Of a stretch of 9,796 nucleotides of DNA, positions 1-5,571 are shown in pieces. The DNA comes from Betaproteobacteria bacterium (lineage in GTDB: Bacteria > Pseudomonadota > Gammaproteobacteria > Burkholderiales > Burkholderiaceae_C). The position numbers and the translations under genes are program-made. Positions within the stretch are counted from its first letter, which is position 1; each line of letters starts with the position of its first letter. The notes beneath the pieces are model-generated. The model saw nothing but the letters and a program-made list of their open reading frames with translations. It was not told where the DNA came from and searched no databases. The stretch lies in the NCBI GenBank assembly GCA_009923345.1, contig RFTR01000059.1, positions 1 through 9,796 on the forward strand, read 5' to 3'.

Positions 1-1011
1 GTAGAAACCATGGCGCGCGCCAAAGACCCGCGCGTGTCGCAAGTGATGGCCGGATTGGCCAGTGAATTCGACGTGGTCTTGATCGCCCGTGCAGACGGCA
101 CTTTGGCAGCTGATGTGCGTCCTTTGGTGCGCTTGAGCGTCACGGTCATCGCTGAGCAAAATGGCCGACGTGAAATGGGCTCGGCCGGTGGTGGTGGGCG
201 CTTCGGCCTAGACCATTTTGACGACGCATTAGCGCAAAGCTATGTGGACGAAGCCGTCAAAGCCGCGCTCACTAACTTAGAAGCACGTCCTGCACCGGCT
301 GGTGAGATGAGTGTGGTGTTAGGCCCTGGATGGCCTGGCATTTTGTTGCATGAAGCGATTGGCCACGGCTTAGAAGGTGACTTCAACCGCAAAGGTTCTA
401 GCGCTTTTAGTGGTCGCATTGGTAAGCGCGTCGCAGCCAAAGGCGTGACGGTTTTGGACGACGGCACTTTGCCAGATCGCCGTGGCTCGCTCAACATTGA
501 TGACGAAGGCAATACCAGCCAGCGCAATGTCTTGATCGAAGACGGCATTTTGAAGGGCTACATCCAAGATGCGATGAATGCGCGTCTGATGGGAGTCAAA
601 CCTACTGGCAACGGACGGCGCGAAAGCTACGCCCATGTGCCTATGCCGCGCATGACCAATACCTACATGTTGGGTGGCGACAAGTCACCAGAAGAAATCG
701 TAGCTAGCCTCAAAAAAGGACTTTACGCCACCAACTTTGGCGGCGGTCAGGTCGACATCACCTCCGGAAAGTTTGTGTTCTCTACCTCGCAAGCGTATTG
801 GGTCGAAAACGGCAAGATCCAATACCCTGTGAAAGGCGCTACCTTGGTCGGCAATGGCCCAGACGCTTTGACCCGTGTGAGTTTGATAGGCAATGACATG
901 GCCCTTGACTCAGGCGTTGGCACCTGCGGCAAAGAAGGCCAAAGCGTGCCGGTTGGTGTCGGCCAACCCACTTTGCGCATCGATGGATTGACGGTTGGTG
1001 GAACCGCATAA
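1..1011 (+). CDS. tldD: Metalloprotease TldD, 5'-truncated by window edge
   Basis: TldD forms a heterodimeric cytoplasmic zinc metalloprotease with TldE/PmbA. In E. coli it processes microcin B17 and takes part in CcdA antitoxin degradation. The reading frame is open from base 1, so the first ATG at 10 is internal. About 336 codons are present, against roughly 481 residues in E. coli TldD, so about 145 N-terminal residues lie upstream. The HExxxH zinc motif (HEAIGH) is encoded from base 349, followed by GLEGDFNRKGSS, typical of the family. The conserved C-terminal GVGTCGKEGQ supplies the third zinc-ligand cysteine (codon at 925). The protein ends in LTVGGTA like its E. coli counterpart, so the 3' end is intact. 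The identification is very secure. The leader of the downstream DAHP synthase gene begins only 35 bases after the stop, so that gene's promoter may overlap the tldD 3' end. Confidence 0.97.
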   Translation, partial: VETMARAKDPRVSQVMAGLASEFDVVLIARADGTLAADVRPLVRLSVTVIAEQNGRREMGSAGGGGRFGLDHFDDALAQSYVDEAVKAALTNLEARPAPAGEMSVVLGPGWPGILLHEAIGHGLEGDFNRKGSSAFSGRIGKRVAAKGVTVLDDGTLPDRRGSLNIDDEGNTSQRNVLIEDGILKGYIQDAMNARLMGVKPTGNGRRESYAHVPMPRMTNTYMLGGDKSPEEIVASLKKGLYATNFGGGQVDITSGKFVFSTSQAYWVENGKIQYPVKGATLVGNGPDALTRVSLIGNDMALDSGVGTCGKEGQSVPVGVGQPTLRIDGLTVGGTA

Positions 1012-1023
1012 AAAATGTAAAAC
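988..1023 (+). promoter_or_regulatory. Possible promoter for the leader/DAHP synthase unit
   Basis: Two weak sigma70-like arrangements overlap here. TTGACG (988-993) lies 17 bases from AAAAAT (1011-1016). TTGGTG (995-1000) lies 17 bases from TAAAAC (1018-1023). Either would start transcription near 1023-1030, just upstream of the leader-peptide ATG at 1047, which suits an attenuated leader transcript. Both -10 hexamers are imperfect (4 of 6 matches), so the exact promoter is uncertain. The position is inferred mainly from the need for a start between the tldD stop and the leader ATG. Confidence 0.3.
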
Positions 1024-1046
1024 ACGACTGTGATACATTTCAGCCC

Positions 1047-1115
1047 ATGAATTCAGCCAAGTTTTATTTTGCTTACTTTTTTATCTCACGCCCCCATGGC
1101 GGTCGAGAGGTATGA
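1047..1115 (+). CDS. Phe/Tyr-rich attenuator leader peptide (22 aa)
   Basis: This short open frame starts with ATG at 1047 and stops with TGA at 1113-1115. Codons 6-12 (1062-1082) read Phe-Tyr-Phe-Ala-Tyr-Phe-Phe: four Phe and two Tyr in seven consecutive codons. The peptide then continues through ISRPHGGREV. A cluster of codons for the pathway's end products, in front of an intrinsic terminator and a DAHP synthase gene, is the hallmark of leader peptides such as PheL. The peptide itself probably has no function; the ribosome's position on it senses charged tRNA-Phe and tRNA-Tyr. Its 3' codons (GGCGGT at 1098-1103) double as an arm of the predicted antiterminator. I see no strong Shine-Dalgarno sequence before the ATG, the main weakness of the call. 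The frame is far too short for routine gene finding. Confidence 0.85.
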   Translation: MNSAKFYFAYFFISRPHGGREV

Positions 1116-1175
1116 ACGTAAGCAAACGCTCTGAACTCCCTAACCAACCGCCGAATCCCTCGGCGGTTTTTTTTT
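1062..1175 (+). promoter_or_regulatory. Ribosome-mediated transcription attenuator of the DAHP synthase gene
   Basis: Four RNA segments can pair in alternative ways. Segment A, TTTGCTTAC (1068-1076, inside the Phe/Tyr codon run), is perfectly complementary over 9 bases to segment C, GTAAGCAAA (1118-1126). Segment B, GGCGGT (1098-1103), pairs perfectly with segment D, ACCGCC (1147-1152). D is also the 5' arm of the terminator, pairing with the CGGCGG arm (1161-1166). B lies in the loop of A:C, so A:C and B:D compete. Inferred mechanism: a ribosome stalled at Phe/Tyr codons covers A and leaves B free to capture D, preventing termination. A ribosome that reaches the stop at 1113 covers B, and the terminator forms. 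Without translation, A:C traps B and termination is the default. The complementarities are read directly from the bases; the switching is inference by analogy with phe and trp leaders. Confidence 0.82.
1146..1175 (+). terminator. Intrinsic terminator of the attenuator
   Basis: An 8-bp stem AACCGCCG (1146-1153) / CGGCGGTT (1161-1168) encloses a 7-base loop and runs into nine T residues (1167-1175). Six of the eight pairs are G:C. It lies between the leader-peptide stop and the DAHP synthase ATG at 1189, so it can only make sense as a conditional terminator for that gene. It is too far from tldD, with an ORF in between, to be simply the tldD terminator, although it would also stop read-through from tldD. 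Confidence 0.9.
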
Positions 1176-1188
1176 GCAGGTACACACC

Positions 1189-2295
1189 ATGAAACACAGC
1201 CACGAAACCTTTTATCCCACATCTGTTGAGAAAACCAGTCAGACCGACGACCAACGGATTAAGGACATCACCGTGCTACCACCTCCCGAACATTTGATTC
1301 GCTTCTTTCCTATTCAGGGCACGCCCGTTGAAAAGCTGATCACCCAGACCCGCAAAAATATCCACAACATCATGCATGGCAAGGACGATCGCTTGCTTGT
1401 CGTCATTGGCCCTTGCTCCATCCACGACCCAGCTGCTGCGCTGGAATACGCGCGCCGCTTGAAGCCTTTGCGCGACCAATACGCCAGTACATTGGAAATC
1501 GTGATGCGCGTGTATTTCGAAAAACCGCGCACCACCGTGGGATGGAAGGGCTTGATCAACGATCCTTACCTCGACGAGAGCTACCGCATCGACGAAGGCC
1601 TGCGCATCGCGCGGCAGTTGCTGATTGAGATCAACCGTCTTGGCCTGCCTGCTGGCAGCGAGTTTTTAGACGCCATCAGTCCGCAATACATTGGCGACTT
1701 GATCGCTTGGGGCGCGATTGGCGCGCGTACGACTGAGAGCCAGGTTCACCGCGAATTGGCCTCGGGCTTGTCGGCGCCGATTGGTTTTAAAAACGGAACC
1801 GACGGCAATATCAAGATCGCAACAGACGCCATTCAGGCTGCTGCAGGCGGCCACCACTTTTTATCGGTCCATAAAAACGGCCAAGTCGCGATTGTGCAAA
1901 CCAAGGGCAACAAAGACTGCCACATCATTTTACGTGGCGGTAAAGCCCCTAACTATGACGCAGCAAGTGTGAATGCAGCGTGCCAAGAATTAGAAAAAGC
2001 CAAGTTGCCCGCGCGCTTGATGGTCGACTGTAGCCACGCCAACAGCAGCAAGCAGCACGAACGCCAAAACGATGTCACACAAGACATTGCCAAGCAAATC
2101 CGCTCGGGTTCACAGCATGTATTTGGAGTGATGATCGAGAGCCATTTGCAAGGTGGCGCCCAAAAATTCACACCTGGTAAAGATAACGTGGGCAAACTCG
2201 AATTCGGCAAGAGCATTACGGACGCCTGTTTGGGATGGGACGATTCGGCAAATTGCTTGAAGGTATTGTCTGAGGCGGTGGCAGCTAGTCGCTGA
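1189..2295 (+). CDS. aroG: 3-deoxy-7-phosphoheptulonate (DAHP) synthase, class I
   Basis: It catalyses the first step of the shikimate pathway, condensing phosphoenolpyruvate and erythrose 4-phosphate to DAHP in the cytoplasm. From the ATG at 1189 the protein has 368 residues, against 350 for E. coli AroG, with about 15 extra N-terminal residues. Family motifs are present in order: GPCSIHD (metal-ligand Cys76), EKPRTTVGWKGL, GARTTESQVHRE, GFKNGTDG, ILRGGKAPNYD, DCSHANSSKQ (metal-ligand His), MIESHLQGG (metal-ligand Glu) and SITDACLGWDD (metal-ligand Asp). Asp20-Asp21 align with Asp6-Asp7 of E. coli AroG, part of its Phe inhibitor pocket, so feedback control by an aromatic amino acid is likely. 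Whether it is Phe- or Tyr-sensitive is not settled by sequence alone. I prefer the ATG at 1189, preceded by a modest CAGG at 1177-1180, over an in-frame TTG at 1174 that lies in the terminator T-tract. Expression is probably controlled by the Phe/Tyr attenuator immediately upstream. Confidence 0.96.
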   Translation: MKHSHETFYPTSVEKTSQTDDQRIKDITVLPPPEHLIRFFPIQGTPVEKLITQTRKNIHNIMHGKDDRLLVVIGPCSIHDPAAALEYARRLKPLRDQYASTLEIVMRVYFEKPRTTVGWKGLINDPYLDESYRIDEGLRIARQLLIEINRLGLPAGSEFLDAISPQYIGDLIAWGAIGARTTESQVHRELASGLSAPIGFKNGTDGNIKIATDAIQAAAGGHHFLSVHKNGQVAIVQTKGNKDCHIILRGGKAPNYDAASVNAACQELEKAKLPARLMVDCSHANSSKQHERQNDVTQDIAKQIRSGSQHVFGVMIESHLQGGAQKFTPGKDNVGKLEFGKSITDACLGWDDSANCLKVLSEAVAASR

Positions 2296-2328
2296 AAATT
2301 TTGTAGTGCGTTGCTTGGGTGGGATTTG

Positions 2329-3861
2329 TCAACCAAGCGCTTTCAAAAGCTTGTCGTGAATGCCCCCAAACCCGCCGTTGCTCATACAGAGCACATGGTC
2401 ACCGGCTTGAGCAGCGGTGACGACTTGTGCGATGACTTCGTCGACGGTTTTTCCAACCAGCGCACGTGCGCCCATATCAGCCAATGCTTCCTTGGCATCC
2501 CAGTCTAAGCCGCCTGAGTGGCAGATGGCCAAGTTGGCTTCTTCCAAACTCCAAGGCAATTGGGACTTCATGGTTCCGAGTTTCATGGTGTTACTACGTG
2601 GCTCGAACACCGCCAAGATGCGCACATTCGGCCCGACTTTGCGTCGCAAGCCGTCGAGAGTTGTGCGTATCGCCGTAGGGTGATGCGCAAAATCGTCGTA
2701 GACGGTGATCACCCCGTCCGCACGTGCCACCGTGCCCCGCACTTCCATACGTCTGCGGACATTTTGAAAACTTGCTAAAGCTTCAGCGGCTTGGGGTACG
2801 GATACACCCACATGCTCAGCAGCGATGATGGCGGCCAGAGCATTGAGTTGGTTGTGCACGCCCGTGATGTCCCAGCGCACGCGTGCCAATTCTTTGCCTT
2901 GGTGAATAACGGCGAAGTCGTTAGGCGGGCCTTCTATAGACCAAAACGTGTGTGCGTTGGCATTGTTGGGTGTGTTGGACCCGCTGTTTTGAGATTGGGT
3001 GTTCGTTGGGACAGGTGTTTGTTGCGCCAACTTTGCTGCAGCTTGACCCAAGCCAAACTGGCTCACGTCGCTCCAATGACCCATGTTCAACACGCGTTGC
3101 AAACTTTCTTCATCTGCATTCACCACCAATCGACCACTGGCGGGGACTGTGCGTACAAGATGGTGGAACTGCCGCTCGATAGCTGCCAAGTTGTCAAAAA
3201 TGTCCGCGTGGTCGTACTCAAGGTTGTTCAAAATCGCGGTGCGCGGGCGGTAGTGGACGAATTTGCTGCGTTTGTCAAAAAATGCAGTGTCGTATTCGTC
3301 GGCTTCAATGACAAAAGGTGTGCGTTGGATCTGGCCATTGGCACCTTGAGAACTGGCTTGGCCCATGCGCGTTTGGCCCAAGCGTGCCGAAATTCCAAAA
3401 TTCAAAGGCACGCCGCCCACCAAAAATCCTGGTAGCAAGCCAGCCGATTCCAAAATCCAGGTCAGCATGGCGGTGGTCGTGGTTTTGCCGTGGGTGCCAG
3501 CAACAGCCATCACGTGTCTAGGGTTCCTGGGGTGGTGCAGCACATGGTCACACAACCATTGCGGCCCACTGGTGTAGGGCGCACCGCTTTCCAAAATAGC
3601 TTCCATCAACGGGAATTTAGGTGAGCCATCGGCCAAGCGAGCACGCGACACTACATTGCCGACGACATACATATCGGGCCGAAACTGCATTTGGTCGGCG
3701 GCAAAACCTTCCACCAAATCGATGCCTAAGTCCCGCAATTGGTCGCTCATGGGTGGGTAGACGCCAGCATCGCACCCGGTGACTTTGTGGCCGGCCTCTC
3801 GGGCCAATGCGGCTAGACCGCCCATAAACGTGCCGCAAATGCCCAATATATGTATATGCAT
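2329..3861 (-). CDS. mpl: UDP-N-acetylmuramate:L-alanyl-gamma-D-glutamyl-meso-diaminopimelate ligase
   Basis: Mpl reattaches recycled murein tripeptide to UDP-MurNAc in the cytoplasm, feeding it back into peptidoglycan synthesis. The N-terminus MHIHILGICGTFMGGLA matches the E. coli Mpl start and carries the Rossmann-like UDP-binding segment. The Mur-ligase ATP loop GTHGKTTTT lies at residues 123-130, EADEYD at 186-191, NNLEYDHADIFD at 212-223, VYDDFAHHPTA at 387-397, EPRSNTMK at 420-427 and MSNGGFGGIH at 493-502. At 510 residues it is some 50 longer than E. coli Mpl (about 457). The excess lies in two low-complexity insertions, roughly residues 163-182 (Gln/Gly/Ser-rich) and 271-304 (Gln/Thr/Asn/Ser-rich). 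It converges on the DAHP synthase gene (33 bases between stops) and diverges from the next gene. No Shine-Dalgarno sequence is visible before the ATG. Confidence 0.96.
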   Translation of the reverse strand: MHIHILGICGTFMGGLAALAREAGHKVTGCDAGVYPPMSDQLRDLGIDLVEGFAADQMQFRPDMYVVGNVVSRARLADGSPKFPLMEAILESGAPYTSGPQWLCDHVLHHPRNPRHVMAVAGTHGKTTTTAMLTWILESAGLLPGFLVGGVPLNFGISARLGQTRMGQASSQGANGQIQRTPFVIEADEYDTAFFDKRSKFVHYRPRTAILNNLEYDHADIFDNLAAIERQFHHLVRTVPASGRLVVNADEESLQRVLNMGHWSDVSQFGLGQAAAKLAQQTPVPTNTQSQNSGSNTPNNANAHTFWSIEGPPNDFAVIHQGKELARVRWDITGVHNQLNALAAIIAAEHVGVSVPQAAEALASFQNVRRRMEVRGTVARADGVITVYDDFAHHPTAIRTTLDGLRRKVGPNVRILAVFEPRSNTMKLGTMKSQLPWSLEEANLAICHSGGLDWDAKEALADMGARALVGKTVDEVIAQVVTAAQAGDHVLCMSNGGFGGIHDKLLKALG

Positions 3862-3898
3862 CGAGTGATTTTAGAGGGCGAGCGACAATAGACCGCTT
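3862..3898. promoter_or_regulatory. Divergent promoter region between mpl and the 203-aa gene
   Basis: Only 37 bases separate two divergent start codons, so both promoters must overlap here or extend into the opposite coding sequence. On the minus strand TAAAAT (3873-3868) ends six bases before the mpl ATG, which would put the transcript start at or next to the ATG. On the plus strand GACAAT (3884-3889) lies nine bases before the ATG at 3899. No convincing -35 box accompanies either. No Shine-Dalgarno sequence is seen for either gene. The -10 assignments are tentative. Confidence 0.3.
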
Positions 3899-4510
3899 AT
3901 GTACACGACCGAATTTGAGATCGCTGCCACCGCTGCCCGCATGGTAGTGGAAGAGGGCTTGGAATATGGCCCCGCCAAGCGCCGTGCTATCAAACAGCTG
4001 GGCCTCGCAGGTCGCGCGCCCTTGCCATCTAACGATGTTTTGGAAGAGGCAGTGCGTGACTACATAGACACCTTTTGCGCTGACACCCAACCCTCGGCGC
4101 TCAAAGCCTTGCGCGCATTGGCCTGTGTCTGGATGGAGCGCATGGCCGAGTTCAACCCCCACCTTGGTGGCGCAGTATGGCGGGGGACGGCGACGGAGTT
4201 GTCTGACATTTATCTGCAGCTTTTTTGTGATGATTCAAAGTCCGCAGAACTGAAGTTGATAGACAAACAGGTGCGCTACGACGTGAGTACGGTCCAAGGC
4301 TTCCATGGCGATGTGGTCGACGCGCTGAGTGTTTTATGCGCGTGCCCAGGGTTGGAGCAGCACGGCGCGGTACAAAAAGTGTTAGTCCACCTGATGGTGT
4401 ACGACCGCGACGACGTGCGTGGCGCCTTAAAGCCCGATAGCCAAGGGCGTGCACAAAGAGGTGATTTGCAGGCACTTAAGCGATTAATGGAGGAAGATGC
4501 ATGCAAATAA
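3899..4510 (+). CDS. Conserved-looking protein of unknown function, 203 aa
   Basis: I do not recognise this gene with certainty. The protein is soluble, with no signal peptide or membrane segment. Its N-terminal half looks helical (residues 1-85, rich in Ala, Glu, Leu and Arg). It contains a striking segment at 89-107, with Gly90-Gly91, eleven residues, then Asp103-Ile-Tyr-Leu. This resembles the G[G/S]-x(9-13)-D-h-[D/E]-h signature of the polymerase-beta nucleotidyltransferase fold, but the second acidic residue is replaced by Tyr105. The length, codon usage and start position just outside mpl support a real gene. The ATG at 3899 is the first in frame after mpl. Its stop overlaps the next gene by ten bases, implying translational coupling to the thioredoxin. 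A role in the cell envelope can be guessed only from its neighbours. Confidence 0.8.
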   Translation: MYTTEFEIAATAARMVVEEGLEYGPAKRRAIKQLGLAGRAPLPSNDVLEEAVRDYIDTFCADTQPSALKALRALACVWMERMAEFNPHLGGAVWRGTATELSDIYLQLFCDDSKSAELKLIDKQVRYDVSTVQGFHGDVVDALSVLCACPGLEQHGAVQKVLVHLMVYDRDDVRGALKPDSQGRAQRGDLQALKRLMEEDACK

Positions 4511-5022
4511 ATCTCTCTAAACGCAATGCCGTATTGAGTGGCGTAGCAGTTTTGGCGGCCTTAGGTGGCGCCACCGTTGCACTCAGAAAGCAAGCGTCTC
4601 GCCTTCATTTTGAGGCTGAGCAAGCACTTTGGTCAGCCGAGTTTGACACCCCAGATGGCCAAATTTTGAAAATGCAAAATCTCCAAGGCAAGCCGCTGGT
4701 GATTAATTTTTGGGCAACTTGGTGCGCACCTTGTGTTGAGGAAATGCCTTTATTGGACGTCTTCTTCCGTCAAAATTCACCTAAAGGTTGGCAAATGGTT
4801 GGATTGGCAATTGACCAGCCTAGCCGTGTTCGGCAGTACTTGAACCAAAATGCGATCAGCTATCCCATTGGATTGGCGGGCATGTCAGGCACCAACCTTG
4901 GCCGACTTTTAGGTAATGAACAAGGCGGGCTGCCATTCACCGTGGTGTTAGACGCTAATGGGGGTCTTATCCAGCGTAAATTGGGCAAATTAAGCGCCCA
5001 AGAGATCCAGACTTGGGCTTGA
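4501..5022 (+). CDS. TlpA-family membrane-anchored thiol:disulfide oxidoreductase
   Basis: The 173-residue protein has a basic N-terminus followed by a hydrophobic stretch (about residues 10-28). This should be an uncleaved anchor or signal placing the domain in the periplasm. The thioredoxin fold follows, with PLVINFWATWCAPCVEEMP holding the redox pair Cys75 and Cys78, and GGLPFT with the cis-proline at Pro145. TlpA/ResA-type proteins reduce periplasmic disulfides, often in cytochrome c or cytochrome oxidase maturation; the specific partner here cannot be told. The ATG at 4501 overlaps the end of the preceding gene by ten bases, and a GGAGG sequence at 4489-4493 sits seven bases before it. 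In many Burkholderiales I recall aroQ (dehydroquinase) following tlpA; here accB follows directly after 53 bases. Confidence 0.92.
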   Translation: MQINLSKRNAVLSGVAVLAALGGATVALRKQASRLHFEAEQALWSAEFDTPDGQILKMQNLQGKPLVINFWATWCAPCVEEMPLLDVFFRQNSPKGWQMVGLAIDQPSRVRQYLNQNAISYPIGLAGMSGTNLGRLLGNEQGGLPFTVVLDANGGLIQRKLGKLSAQEIQTWA

Positions 5023-5075
5023 GAAGCTGAAATTGGTGTAAATTAGCCCCTCTTTGCTTACAAATAAGGTATTTT

Positions 5076-5555
5076 ATGGATTTGAGAAAACTCAAGACGC
5101 TGATCGACCTAGTCTCTGACTCCAATGTCTCTGAACTTGAAATCACAGAAGCAGAAGGTAAGGTTCGTATCGTCAAGAGTGGTCCATCCCAGGCCATGCA
5201 TATTGCACAACCCGTTGTGTCAAGCGCTCCTGCCTCGGCAGCTCTGTCCCCAGCACCGGTTGCGCCTGTCGCGCCCACACCTGCAGAAGTCGCCGCCGCC
5301 GCAACTGACGCCGAGCCAGACGGCCACGTGGTGAAGTCGCCTATGGTGGGTACTTTTTACCGCTCATCGAGCCCAGAGGCGGCCGCTTATGTGGAAGTGG
5401 GAACCCAAGTCAAAGAAGGTCAGACCATTTGCATCATCGAGGCGATGAAAATCCTCAACGAAATTGAGGCTGACAAGTCCGGCACCATTACCCAAATCGT
5501 GGCCCAAAACGGCCAGGCGGTGGAATACGGCGCGCCTTTGTTTGTCATTGCTTAA
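5076..5555 (+). CDS. accB: Biotin carboxyl carrier protein of acetyl-CoA carboxylase
   Basis: AccB carries the biotin that shuttles carboxylate between biotin carboxylase (AccC) and carboxyltransferase (AccA/AccD) in the first committed step of fatty acid synthesis. The 159-residue protein has the usual layout. An N-terminal segment begins MDLRKLKTLIDLV. A Pro/Ala-rich flexible linker spans about residues 45-78. The C-terminal biotinyl domain starts near VKSPMVGTFYR (87-97) and contains the biotinylation motif EAMK with Lys125 as biotin acceptor. AAGG at 5066-5069, six bases before the ATG, is a good ribosome binding site. It is followed 16 bases later by accC, the standard accBC operon. A weak TAAATT (5039-5044) may be part of a promoter between tlpA and accB, but no good -35 accompanies it. 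Confidence 0.98.
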   Translation: MDLRKLKTLIDLVSDSNVSELEITEAEGKVRIVKSGPSQAMHIAQPVVSSAPASAALSPAPVAPVAPTPAEVAAAATDAEPDGHVVKSPMVGTFYRSSSPEAAAYVEVGTQVKEGQTICIIEAMKILNEIEADKSGTITQIVAQNGQAVEYGAPLFVIA

Positions 5556-5571
5556 GCCTCGGTAGTTGAGC

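Noticed and set aside
1174..1188. In-frame TTG start five codons upstream of the DAHP synthase ATG
   Set aside because: It lies within the T-run of the attenuator terminator and has no ribosome binding site; the ATG at 1189 gives a sensible start.
2313..2338. Inverted repeat GCTTGG/CCAAGC between the converging DAHP synthase and mpl genes
   Set aside because: Six pairs with a 14-base loop, no T-run on either strand, and part of it lies inside the mpl coding sequence; too weak to call a terminator.
2791..3435. Long 214-codon plus-strand open frame
   Set aside because: It lies entirely opposite mpl, whose protein matches a known family end to end; the translation shows no recognisable domain, so it is a shadow.
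3617..4162. Minus-strand open frame of 181 codons spanning the mpl start and the 203-aa gene
   Set aside because: It overlaps two better supported genes and its translation has no recognisable domain.
5019..5044. Possible accB promoter (TTGAGA and TAAATT)
   Set aside because: The spacing is only 14 bases and both boxes are imperfect, so I did not list it as a feature.
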